From contig WTGN01000038.1 in the NCBI GenBank assembly GCA_011523545.1, forward strand, positions 1-40,314: DNA of 40,314 nt, in the 5' to 3' direction. Under the pieces are notes generated by a model that worked only from the letters and a program-made list of their open reading frames with translations, searched no databases and was not told the DNA's origin. Both the position numbers and the translations under genes were made by a program. Below are positions 15,888-23,580 of the stretch, piece by piece. Every line of letters starts with the position of its first letter. Positions within the stretch are counted from its first letter, which is position 1. This DNA is from Chloroflexota bacterium. Its GTDB lineage: Bacteria > Chloroflexota > Anaerolineae > Aggregatilineales > Phototrophicaceae.

Positions 15888-16853
15888 ATGGACAAGAAAG
15901 AAAACGACAAAGACCTTAACCAACAAGTCTCCAAAATGGACGATGCGATAAAGGGCGACCGGCGCAAAGAAAAACAGGCGGCGCTGCAGCAAGCGCTGGA
16001 CCAAGATTGGCCCGCGATTCAGAAGCATTTGATTGAAGAAGGGGCAAAAGAAGCTACCGAGGAAAGCGGCGAAGAACGCGACCCATATGAACCCTACTGG
16101 ACAACAGACAGTGGCGGAACGAGAACGCTCCAAGCCAGTCCCGATGCTTGGTGGCTGAAGGATTTCGATCGAAATGAAGTGCTGATGGAACTGCCGGGCT
16201 TTGTGATCTTGAACACCAAGCCCTGGCATGTGAGCAGCGTATGCATATCCTATGCTGAAGCCTATGGCATTCGCGACTTAAGCGATTGCGATGACTGCTT
16301 CACCGAGGACCATATCCTGGCGCACATTGAGCGCTTCCCCGAAGGGCAGTTCGCCGCCCAGCGGATTAGCGGACCGAGCGCCGGCAACTGCGTCGGCATG
16401 GCGACTACCATGCGCACATCGCGCCCGCCCTCGGCGCCCATTCTGCCCTGGATGGAGGCCATCGGCGACCTGCGGCTGAGCGCCCACGAACCGGAAGGCG
16501 ACTGGCTCTACGGCGTCGAAGTGGCGGTACACCCAATGTATCAGAGGCATGGCATCGGCGCCGGGCTGTACAAGGCGCGCTTTAACATGGCGCGGGGGCT
16601 GAACCTGCGCGGCTGGTACGCCATCGGGATGCTGATGGGGTACAAACATTACGCCGAGAAGATGCATGTTCGCGACTACGGCGAAAAGGTGATCGCCGGC
16701 GAGATCAAGGATCAGACCGTGACGATGCAGATCAATCGCGGCTTCCGCCCGGTACGCGTCGTGACAAACTACGTCGATGAGCCGGCCGCCGGGGGCGCCG
16801 GCGTGCTTATTGTGTGGGAGAATCCGGAATTCTCTGCAGTGGAGCGATTGTGA
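15888..16853 (+). CDS. GNAT-family N-acetyltransferase with charged N-terminal extension (paralogue 2)
   Basis: A 321-aa protein. Residues 1-70 are highly charged and low in hydrophobics, rich in Lys, Asp and Glu, and probably flexible or coiled. The acetyltransferase domain follows. Motif A is VAVHPMYQRHGIGAGLYKAR near residues 212-231, then GMLMGYKHYAEKMHVRDYGE and a terminal GVLIVWENPEF strand. The layout matches paralogues at 8817 and 16875. The ATG has AGGGAGGG about 8 nt upstream. The gene opens the plus-strand unit facing potB, followed after 21 nt by the third GNAT, an amine oxidase and a carbamoylputrescine-amidase-like enzyme, so a polyamine or its breakdown products are plausible substrates. 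Confidence 0.8.
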   Translation: MDKKENDKDLNQQVSKMDDAIKGDRRKEKQAALQQALDQDWPAIQKHLIEEGAKEATEESGEERDPYEPYWTTDSGGTRTLQASPDAWWLKDFDRNEVLMELPGFVILNTKPWHVSSVCISYAEAYGIRDLSDCDDCFTEDHILAHIERFPEGQFAAQRISGPSAGNCVGMATTMRTSRPPSAPILPWMEAIGDLRLSAHEPEGDWLYGVEVAVHPMYQRHGIGAGLYKARFNMARGLNLRGWYAIGMLMGYKHYAEKMHVRDYGEKVIAGEIKDQTVTMQINRGFRPVRVVTNYVDEPAAGGAGVLIVWENPEFSAVERL

Positions 16854-16874
16854 TATCTAGCCGGAGAAGTTCAG

Positions 16875-17534
16875 ATGCCTAATGGCCACTATAATCCAGA
16901 TGTCCACAAGTACATAGTAGAACATTGGCTCGGGGGCTATATTCTTAAGGCACCCCCTTGGCGTATCGGAATACGACATCCGCGGTTTAACGATGAAAAT
17001 TTTCAATCTCACGTCGATAGATTTTCTGATGGGCAATTCATTGGTGACCGACGCGCCGCCAATTTTGGCATTTGCACGACATTGCGCACCTCTCAGATAC
17101 GTCACGGTGGCATATTACCATGGCTAGACATTATCAGCGATAAATCGCTCGCCGGTCATGAGCCCGAAGGAAGCTGGCTCTATATTGTACTCATGTGGGT
17201 TCACCCAAATTATCGGCGTCGAGGAATGGGCAGCGCCTTTATTCGTGCGTGCTCCGCTCTTGCCGTGAGGAAAAACCTACGTGGCATTTATGTCGTCGGT
17301 CTGCTAAAGGGTTATGAAAAGCACTTGGACGAGATGGACGTCAGTTCGTATTGGCACAAGGTAAGGTTGGGAAAGATTTACGATCCTGTCGTATCACTGT
17401 TTCTAAAACGCGGCTTCCGCGATGTGTCGTTCTATCCAGTTGTGCCTGACTGTTTTGACGAGCCAAACTCGGGCGGCGCCGGTGTCTTACTCTTTTGGAA
17501 GAATTACCTATTCGATTCTGGCAAAGTGATATGA
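16875..17534 (+). CDS. GNAT-family N-acetyltransferase (paralogue 3), AT-richer
   Basis: A 219-aa acetyltransferase with motif A MWVHPNYRRRGMGSAFIRAC near residues 107-126 and the C-terminal GLLKGYEKHLDEMDVSSYWH segment shared with its neighbours. It aligns best with the C-terminal two thirds of the preceding gene: both have a T-L/M-R-T-S stretch, an ILPW motif and a HEPEG motif, so it looks like a tandem duplicate. Its base composition is visibly more AT-rich than the flanking genes, which hints at a separate origin or relaxed codon selection. A GGAGAAG lies before the ATG. Its stop overlaps the start of the amine oxidase gene (ATGA at 17531-17534), indicating translational coupling. Confidence 0.8.
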   Translation: MPNGHYNPDVHKYIVEHWLGGYILKAPPWRIGIRHPRFNDENFQSHVDRFSDGQFIGDRRAANFGICTTLRTSQIRHGGILPWLDIISDKSLAGHEPEGSWLYIVLMWVHPNYRRRGMGSAFIRACSALAVRKNLRGIYVVGLLKGYEKHLDEMDVSSYWHKVRLGKIYDPVVSLFLKRGFRDVSFYPVVPDCFDEPNSGGAGVLLFWKNYLFDSGKVI

Positions 17535-18799
17535 ATGTCCTCGTCATTGGCGCGGGCATCGCCGGGCTGAGCGCCGCCTATCATATACGGCAGGCCGGCA
17601 TTGAGTCGACCGTCCTGGAAGCGCGTGACCGCATTGGCGGACGCGTCTGGACCAGCCGGGATTTCGCTGATATCCCGGTCGAGTTCGGCGCCGAACTGAT
17701 TCATGGCCGCTCGCCCGAGGTGAATACATGGATTTGGGTGGAGAAGCTGGGGCTCAAGACCTGGCATTGGAACAAGATCGACGACTCGATGATCCGTACC
17801 GACGATGGCGGCTGGCTGACGATGGGCGAGGCGCGCGCGGCCTCGGCCGAACTGGATCTGACGCGCTCCTGGAATCTTGGCGATGCGCCCGAGCCGCGTG
17901 ATGATGAAGATCTGGGCAGCTACCTGCGGCGGATCGGCTTCAGTGAGCGGCAGATGCGCTATGTGCAGCGATCATTCGCCAATGCCGAAGGTGAAAGCAT
18001 GGAGAAGCTCAATGCAGCGGCTCATGCGCATTTATTCAAAGATAGCGATGGCGAAGATGATCACAGCGATTTTCGCATCCTGGACGGCTATGATGCTTAT
18101 TATGAGCGCCTGGCGGACGGGCTCGATATCCGGTTGAACTGGGTCGTGCAGACGATAGACTGGTCGGATGGCGCAAGTGTGACGACACGCGACGGCCGGG
18201 TCTTCACCGCCGACGCGGCGGTGCTGACGCTTCCGCTGGGCCTGCTGCAGTCGGATCGGGTTTGCTTCAATCCACCCTTGCCGCGCCATAAGCGGGAAGC
18301 GCTTGCCGGGCTCAAGATGGGGCCGGTGATGAAGTTGGTCTACTTGTTTGACGAGCCAATACTCGATCCGTCGATCGGCGCGATTTATGCCCGGGGCAAC
18401 CCGCCGATGTGGTGGTCGCCTTCGCTTGGGCGTGATGGCGGGGCCACAGTCTGGACCGCGTTCTTCAGCGGCGACTATGCCCGCGAGATGCTTGCCCTAG
18501 GCGAAGATGCGGCAATTCAGCGCGGGCTGGAGACGTTGCGAGAAGAAATCGGCCAGCCCGAGCTGCGCTATCGCAAGGCGCGCTGGGTCAATTGGCCTGA
18601 CGACCCCTACGCTCTGGGCGGTTACAGCGTCTGCCTGCCCGGGCATTATGACGCGCGGGAGAAGCTGGCCCGCCCGACGCCGCCGCTCTATTGGGCGGGC
18701 GAGGCGAGCGCGCCCCATCATCTGACGGCCATGGTGCACGGCGCTTATTTCAGCGGTCAGCGCGCCGCGCGTGAAATCGCGGAGAATGAAAGACCATGA
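17531..18799 (+). CDS. FAD-dependent amine oxidase (polyamine/monoamine oxidase family)
   Basis: A 422-aa flavin amine oxidase. The dinucleotide-binding motif is at the very start (VIGAGIAGLSAAY, Gly7, Gly9, Gly12), followed by the family signature LEARDRIGGRVWTS with an arginine pair contacting FAD, and FGAELIHG. The C-terminal FAD motif is YWAGEASAPHHLTAMVHGAY. Plant and bacterial polyamine oxidases have this build; family members oxidise amines to aldehydes with release of hydrogen peroxide. It has no signal peptide. The start overlaps the GNAT3 stop and its own stop overlaps the next start (ATGA), so GNAT3, oxidase and amidase are translated as a block. Polyamine oxidation is inferred from the potABCD genes across the divergent promoter. 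Confidence 0.87.
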   Translation: MNVLVIGAGIAGLSAAYHIRQAGIESTVLEARDRIGGRVWTSRDFADIPVEFGAELIHGRSPEVNTWIWVEKLGLKTWHWNKIDDSMIRTDDGGWLTMGEARAASAELDLTRSWNLGDAPEPRDDEDLGSYLRRIGFSERQMRYVQRSFANAEGESMEKLNAAAHAHLFKDSDGEDDHSDFRILDGYDAYYERLADGLDIRLNWVVQTIDWSDGASVTTRDGRVFTADAAVLTLPLGLLQSDRVCFNPPLPRHKREALAGLKMGPVMKLVYLFDEPILDPSIGAIYARGNPPMWWSPSLGRDGGATVWTAFFSGDYAREMLALGEDAAIQRGLETLREEIGQPELRYRKARWVNWPDDPYALGGYSVCLPGHYDAREKLARPTPPLYWAGEASAPHHLTAMVHGAYFSGQRAAREIAENERP

Positions 18800-19665
18800 G
18801 AGACATTCACATCGCCCTGGCGCAGGGACATTGGACCGGCGATCAGCTTTCCACCAAGGCCCTCTACCGCGAGCTGGTGGCGGAAGCGGCGCAAGCGGGC
18901 GCGGACTTGATTTGTCTGCCGGAATTCTCCATCTTGCCTTACTTCCCCGGTCGGCGTGATCCAGCCGGCTTTGCCTGGTCCGAGCCGCTTGAGAGCGGCG
19001 CATCCGCCCGCTTCTTCGCTGAGTTGGCCCGCAAGCACCGCGTCAGCGTCATCGGCAGCCTCTTCGAGCGGGACGACAATGGCAAGCATTGGGATACCGC
19101 TACCGTTCATGACGATCGCGGGCGGCTGCGTCATTTCACCCGCAAGATGCACATTCCCGCGGGCGAGGGTTATCACGAGACCGATTATTTCGAAGGCGCG
19201 GGTCAATTCCCCGTGCATGATATCGGCGCGGTCAAGCTGGCGGCGCCGACCTGCTATGATCAGTGGTTTCCCGAGCTGGCGAGGATCTACGCGCTGGAAG
19301 GGGCTGAATTCATCTATTACCCGACCGCCATCGGCTCCGAACCGACCGCCATTGAGTTTGACTCGGCCGACGCCTGGCGCAGCGTCATGCGCGGTCACGC
19401 GGTTGCCAATGGCCTATTCATCGCCGCCTGCAATCGCATCGGGCGGGAGAACGCCGTCACCTTCTACGGCAGCAGCTTCATCTGTGATCCACTGGGGCGC
19501 GTTTTGGCCCAGGCCAGCCGCGATCGGGACGAGGTGATTCACGCCCTGCTGCGCGCCGAAGTGCGAGAACAATATCTGGAGCTCTTCCCCCTGCTGCATC
19601 AGCGGCGGCCGCAGCATTATGGCCGGCTGCTGGAGGGCGCTGCGGTGGGCCCGCCTGCGCGCTGA
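18796..19665 (+). CDS. Carbon-nitrogen hydrolase, N-carbamoylputrescine amidase-like
   Basis: A 289-aa nitrilase-superfamily amidohydrolase with the full Glu-Lys-Cys triad: Glu43 in ICLPEFSILP, Lys117 in FTRKMHIP and Cys153 in PTCYDQWFPELAR. The C-x-D-Q-W-F-P-E stretch after the cysteine is characteristic of AguB-type N-carbamoylputrescine amidases, which release putrescine, ammonia and CO2. The length fits that family. It overlaps the amine oxidase gene by 4 nt. No agmatine deiminase (AguA) is in the window, so the amide substrate could also be an acylated polyamine, for instance one made by the nearby GNAT enzymes. That last idea is inference. Confidence 0.85.
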   Translation: MRDIHIALAQGHWTGDQLSTKALYRELVAEAAQAGADLICLPEFSILPYFPGRRDPAGFAWSEPLESGASARFFAELARKHRVSVIGSLFERDDNGKHWDTATVHDDRGRLRHFTRKMHIPAGEGYHETDYFEGAGQFPVHDIGAVKLAAPTCYDQWFPELARIYALEGAEFIYYPTAIGSEPTAIEFDSADAWRSVMRGHAVANGLFIAACNRIGRENAVTFYGSSFICDPLGRVLAQASRDRDEVIHALLRAEVREQYLELFPLLHQRRPQHYGRLLEGAAVGPPAR

Positions 19666-19699
19666 CGAGACGCGCTTCAGAAAGAAACGAGCAATTGAC

Positions 19700-20578
19700 A
19701 TGTCGCGAATGGAATTCTTCATAGTCGATGTATTCACCGTCGGCCGCAAGTACACCGGCAATCAGTTGGCGGTCTATCTGGGCAACCCGCCGGCATCGCT
19801 GATGCAGCAATTGGCGAAGGAGATAAATTTCTCCGAGACCACCTTTGTCACCGCCGACCGTCCCGAAAACGGCGGCTACAACGTGCGCATCTTCATGCCC
19901 GAGGTCGAAGTGGATTTCGCCGGCCACCCTGTGCTGGGCACCGCCTATGTCATCCAGCGTGAAATCATTGGGCATCCGGTCGACGCGCTCACGCTGAACT
20001 TGCCGGTGGGGCAGATCCCGGTCAGCTTTGCCGATGACGGCGTCCTGTGGATGCGGCAGAATCCGCCAAGTTTTGGTCCGCGTTTTTCGGCGGCCGAGCT
20101 GGCGCAGATCCTCAATGTTGAGGAGAAGGATTTCGACCCGCGCTTCCCGATTCAAGAGGTGTCGACCGGGCTGGCTTTTGTCTTGGCGCCGATGGTCTCG
20201 CTGGAAGCCCTGAACCGCGCCTGGGTGAATCTGAATCGGCTGCGGGCGATCCTGGGCGCGCACAATGCCATCGGGCCGGCGATCTTCTGCGCCGAAACGC
20301 TGGACGGGCGCAATGATATCCATGTGCGCGTGCTGGATGATGTCTACGGGGCGCCGGAAGACCCGGCAACGGGCAGCGCCAACGGCTGCATCGCCGCTTA
20401 TCTGGTCGAGCATGCTTACTTCGGATCGGATAAAATCTCTATACGTACCGAGCAAGGTTACAAAATCGGGCGGCCCTCGCTGCTGCATCTTGAAGCGAAG
20501 CGGGCCGGGGCGGAAATCGAGGTTCGCGTTGGCGGCCGGGTGGAGATGGTAGCGCAGGGCCAGCTCGCCGCCGATTAG
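19700..20578 (+). CDS. PhzF-family isomerase/epimerase-like protein
   Basis: A 292-aa protein of the PhzF (diaminopimelate-epimerase-like) fold. Diagnostic stretches are VDVFTVGRKYTGNQLAV near residues 9-25, the catalytic glutamate Glu46 in NFSETTFV, FAGHPVLGTAYVI, and DPATGSANGC in the second half. PhzF itself isomerises a phenazine precursor, but most homologues are uncharacterised and no other phenazine gene is here, so phenazine synthesis is not implied. The ATG at 19700 fits the family N-terminus; the longer frame from 19619 overlaps the preceding gene. It lies 34 nt after the amidase gene and is probably the last gene of that unit. Confidence 0.87.
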   Translation: MSRMEFFIVDVFTVGRKYTGNQLAVYLGNPPASLMQQLAKEINFSETTFVTADRPENGGYNVRIFMPEVEVDFAGHPVLGTAYVIQREIIGHPVDALTLNLPVGQIPVSFADDGVLWMRQNPPSFGPRFSAAELAQILNVEEKDFDPRFPIQEVSTGLAFVLAPMVSLEALNRAWVNLNRLRAILGAHNAIGPAIFCAETLDGRNDIHVRVLDDVYGAPEDPATGSANGCIAAYLVEHAYFGSDKISIRTEQGYKIGRPSLLHLEAKRAGAEIEVRVGGRVEMVAQGQLAAD

Positions 20579-20653
20579 TCGGCGCAATTCGAAGAAACCC
20601 GCGCGACAATGCTGCAGCCCACGCACAATATCGTGGATCTTGCGGCGTCGTTG

Positions 20654-20698
20654 CTCCCCCTCCCTGACTCGTCTGGGAGGGGGCCGAGGGGTGGGGTT
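20654..20698 (+). repeat. Family A G-rich hairpin repeat, copy 3
   Basis: C-rich arm CTCCCCCTCCC (20654-20664), a 10-nt spacer from TGACTC on, and G-rich arm GGGAGGGGG (20675-20683), then two further G-tracts (20688-20691 and 20693-20696) with loops CCGA and T. It lies in the 166-nt gap between the phzF-like gene and the aldo/keto reductase, sense to the latter and ending 46 nt before its ATG. Confidence 0.88.
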
Positions 20699-20744
20699 GG
20701 CTGTCCGCAACAAGTTGAGATGAGTTCTGGTGAAAGGGACTGCA

Positions 20745-21719
20745 ATGGATTATCAACTGCTGGGTCGCACTGGCGTCAAAGTGTCGTCACTTTGTTTCGG
20801 CACGATGTCCTTCGGTGATATCGCTGACGAAGCTGAATCAGCGCGCATGTTCAACCGCTGCCGCGAGGCGGGCGTCAACTTCTTTGACTGCGCTAACACC
20901 TACGCCGGCGGCCGCTCCGAGGAGATCCTCGGCGAGCTGATCGCCGACTGCCGCGATGAGATCGTGCTGACAACCAAGGTCGTGTCGCGCACCGGCGCGG
21001 ACATCAATCAAGGCGGCGCCTCAAGGCGGCATATTCAGATCTCGGTGGAAGAGAGCCTGAAGCGCCTGAAGACCGATCGCATCGATGTCTATTTCTTGCA
21101 TCACTACGACGCGGAAACGCCGATCGAGGAATCGCTGCGGGCGCTGGATGACCTGGCGCGGCAGGGCAAGATCCTCTACCCGGCCGTCAGCAACTGGGCG
21201 GCCTGGCAGGTGATGAAAGCCAACGGCATCGCGGCGCGGGAAGGCCTGGCGCGGATCGAATGCCTGCAGCCGATGTACAACCTGGTCAAGCGGCAGGCGG
21301 AAGTCGAGATCCTGCCGATGGCTGCGCATGAAGAGATCGGCGTCATTCCCTACAGCCCGCTGGGAGGCGGCTTGCTGACGGGCAAATACGGGACGTCAAA
21401 GAAACCCGAAAGTGGTCGCCTGGTTGAAAACGAGAGTTACATCAAGCGTTATGGCGTCGCCGATTATTACCAGACGGCGGTGGACTTCGCCGCGCACGCG
21501 ACAGAACGCGGCTTGCAGCCGGCGACGCTGGCGGTGGCCTGGGTGATGGCGCAGCCGGCGATCACGGCGCCCATCATCGGCGCGCGCAATCTGGCGCAGT
21601 TGGATGCGTCGCTGGCCGCCCTGGATGTAGACATGACGCCGGAATGGTATGCCGAAATTGCCGCCCTTTCGCCGACCCCGCCGCCGGCGCACGACCGACT
21701 GGAAGAGCGGGCAAGCTGA
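20745..21719 (+). CDS. Aldo/keto reductase
   Basis: A 324-aa NADPH-dependent oxidoreductase with the beta/alpha-barrel of the AKR superfamily. The catalytic tetrad is visible: Asp and Tyr in FFDCANTYAGGRSEE, Lys in VLTTKVVS, and His in VYFLHHYD. The nucleotide-binding stretch near the C-terminus (TAPIIGARNLAQLDASLAAL) fits the YajO/YghZ-like subgroup. A GTG at 20730 is in frame, but the ATG at 20745 has a GAAAGGGA site at proper spacing and gives the standard MDYQLLGRTGVKVS start. It follows a family A repeat. The substrate carbonyl is unknown, although amine oxidation upstream would make aldehydes. Confidence 0.92.
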   Translation: MDYQLLGRTGVKVSSLCFGTMSFGDIADEAESARMFNRCREAGVNFFDCANTYAGGRSEEILGELIADCRDEIVLTTKVVSRTGADINQGGASRRHIQISVEESLKRLKTDRIDVYFLHHYDAETPIEESLRALDDLARQGKILYPAVSNWAAWQVMKANGIAAREGLARIECLQPMYNLVKRQAEVEILPMAAHEEIGVIPYSPLGGGLLTGKYGTSKKPESGRLVENESYIKRYGVADYYQTAVDFAAHATERGLQPATLAVAWVMAQPAITAPIIGARNLAQLDASLAALDVDMTPEWYAEIAALSPTPPPAHDRLEERAS

Positions 21720-21776
21720 GGCGCGCCCGTTGTGGTAAAATCTGAACAGCAGCGTCATAGGAAGGACGGACTGGAC

Positions 21777-22601
21777 ATGCCAAGCTCAATCCGACAGTTT
21801 CTCGCTGACGCGCTGCGCCTCATTCGTATCGCGCTATGGATGACGATTCCGACGACCATGTGGCTTTGGTTGGGGGCGCCGACACCGATCGAATGTGTGC
21901 CCGAATATGATTGGTACAAGGGCAATGTGCTGTGCGTATCCGAAGACACTCATTTGTGGATCGCATTTGGCTTGTTCCTTTTGGGAATTGCTGTATTCGG
22001 CGGCTGGATAAACGGTTACAGTTTTGACGTACTTAGCCGAGCCTTGCGCAGCGAACAGCAGCTCCCGCCACTTCGCATGGTGTCGGCGGTTGAAGGCTGC
22101 GGGCTCTTTTTCATGTGCCTCAAGTATTGGTTGCCCGCGATAGCGTATCTTATCGCCATTACCGTTCTTGCCAGCATGTTGCCCTTGGCGACTAGAAATC
22201 ACGCTTATCATGCGCTGCTGATGATTGGGACGCCGGTTATGCTGGCGATGTATTGGGGAAGTCTCGTTGGTTTGTCGCGCTATGCTGTGTTTGGAGAGCA
22301 CACATTGCTTTACCGGCGGCGGGAGAACATGGGATTGGCGCTCGCCAACCTCAAAGCCAGCTTGGCGCTTACATTCATGCTGATTCTGTTGTCGATTCTC
22401 TGTGCTGTCGCCTGGATTGGATTGTCTGTTTTTCTGGAAGCATGGCAGGAGCTGGAATTCATGGTGGAGGCAGCAATTGGTTCTTTCGGCTTCTACGTTG
22501 TGCTGCTAAGTGGCGGTCTAGCTTGCTGCCGTCTCGTCGCAGGCTACGCCAGCAAGATCGGCATCGGCGACCATCTCAAGCCCGGCGCGAACGGGGACTA
22601 G
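21777..22601 (+). CDS. Multi-pass membrane protein, DUF4013-like (tandem paralogue 1)
   Basis: A 274-aa integral membrane protein with about six hydrophobic segments (roughly residues 14-36, 57-80, 113-140, 147-167, 200-225 and 230-255). Shared with the next two genes are NGYSFDVLSRALRSEQQLPP after the second span, GLSRYAVFGEH between spans, and a C-terminal GYASKIGIGDHL motif. The G-Y-x3-V/L-x-R-x3-(D/E/Q)-x3-P-P pattern matches DUF4013, a family without assigned function; this name is my recognition, not a search. Cysteine pairs in the first outer loop (ECVPEYDWYKGNVLCVSED) are not in the other copies. An AGGAAGGA precedes the ATG. Base composition is slightly AT-richer than metabolic genes around it. 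Confidence 0.68.
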   Translation: MPSSIRQFLADALRLIRIALWMTIPTTMWLWLGAPTPIECVPEYDWYKGNVLCVSEDTHLWIAFGLFLLGIAVFGGWINGYSFDVLSRALRSEQQLPPLRMVSAVEGCGLFFMCLKYWLPAIAYLIAITVLASMLPLATRNHAYHALLMIGTPVMLAMYWGSLVGLSRYAVFGEHTLLYRRRENMGLALANLKASLALTFMLILLSILCAVAWIGLSVFLEAWQELEFMVEAAIGSFGFYVVLLSGGLACCRLVAGYASKIGIGDHLKPGANGD

Positions 22602-22618
22602 CCGCGCTCTTCCGCCCA

Positions 22619-22647
22619 TTACGGCGCGCCGCAGTCCGTGCTACAAT
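22619..22647 (+). promoter_or_regulatory. Putative sigma70 promoter for the second DUF4013-like gene
   Basis: TTACGG (22619-22624), a 17-nt spacer and TACAAT (22642-22647). The expected transcript start near 22654 is about 24 nt before the ATG at 22678. This suggests the paralogues are not only read from one upstream promoter. Confidence 0.5.
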
Positions 22648-22677
22648 AGACTGGATTTGAAACGAACGAGGACCATT

Positions 22678-23529
22678 ATGAACTTTTCCCGCGCCTTCAA
22701 ATACCCATTTCAGAACTTTGCCAAAGTCATGAGCATCGTGCTGGCATTGACAATCGCCTTCGCCGTCTTCATCGCCATCATCTTGAACAGCCACGATTGG
22801 TCGCCGCTTTTTGAGTCGCTCTATGGGCTGGAATCGCCGGTGGGGGACGACTATCTGTCCGAGCCCTTTTCGGGTTCGACGGTGATAGGCGTTGTTGGCC
22901 TGCTGGTGGTCGCCATCGTCTCAGGGTTCTGGATTTCCGGTTACAGCGTCGAGGTCATCCGGTCGGTGATGCGCGACGAAGAATGGATGCCGCCGATTGA
23001 CTTTGGGCGGAATGTCAAGGACGGCGCCTACCTCTTCGTGGCAAGCGTCGCCTACTGGATACTATTCATCGCGCTCATTGTCATCGTGGCGATAGTACAC
23101 GGTGTTATTGGCGGGATCGTCACCCTGGCGCTGGCAATCATCACGATTGGCGCGACTTGCGTGATGGGTTGGGCTTATTTTGTGGGCATGGCGCGCTTCG
23201 CGGCTAAGGGCGACCACCGGGCCGCCTGGCAGATCTGGCGCAACATGCGCGTCGCGCGGAATAACTGGGCTAAGGGACTGTCGCTGCTTCTATACATGAT
23301 CGTCTTCTCAATTATCTACGGCGTCGTTCGCAGCGTGGTCGATGGCATCTTCGGCGGGCTCCTGGGCATGAATCTGCTCGCCGGGATTACGCTGTCGATC
23401 ATCATTTACTACATATTCAATTTGATGCAGCACTTTTCGACGCAGGTCCTCATCGCCCAATACGCGACGGAAATCGGTATTCGCAGCGATAACTACGATT
23501 CCGAGAAGGACAAGGTCGACGCATTTTAG
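22678..23529 (+). CDS. Multi-pass membrane protein, DUF4013-like (tandem paralogue 2)
   Basis: A 283-aa membrane protein and the closest of the three to DUF4013. The N-terminus MNFSRAFKYPFQNFAKVM is the family's amphipathic lead-in. GYSVEVIRSVMRDEEWMPP is the loop motif after the second span, followed by FGRNVKDGAYLFV. MARFAAKGDHRAAWQIWRNM lies between later spans and AQYATEIGIRSDNY at the C-terminus. About six membrane helices are expected. Function is unknown; the repeated positively charged loops suggest a regulatory or scaffold role, but nothing in the sequence proves it. The ATG at 22678 has a GAGGAC site and its own candidate promoter. Confidence 0.72.
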   Translation: MNFSRAFKYPFQNFAKVMSIVLALTIAFAVFIAIILNSHDWSPLFESLYGLESPVGDDYLSEPFSGSTVIGVVGLLVVAIVSGFWISGYSVEVIRSVMRDEEWMPPIDFGRNVKDGAYLFVASVAYWILFIALIVIVAIVHGVIGGIVTLALAIITIGATCVMGWAYFVGMARFAAKGDHRAAWQIWRNMRVARNNWAKGLSLLLYMIVFSIIYGVVRSVVDGIFGGLLGMNLLAGITLSIIIYYIFNLMQHFSTQVLIAQYATEIGIRSDNYDSEKDKVDAF

Positions 23530-23580
23530 GCGTTGACTGATCCGTAGCAACTGCCCTGCCATTTCGTATTGCGCGACATA

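Noticed and set aside
15804..16229. N-terminal extension of potB by 142 codons
   Set aside because: It is antisense to the GNAT2 gene and gives a composition unlike a permease; the family start fits 15803 or 15785.
19700..20578. Phenazine biosynthesis from the PhzF-like gene
   Set aside because: No other phz gene is present and PhzF homologues are widespread in organisms that do not make phenazines.
19478..20713. A 411-codon open frame on the minus strand
   Set aside because: Antisense to the amidase and PhzF-like genes, with no recognisable domain.
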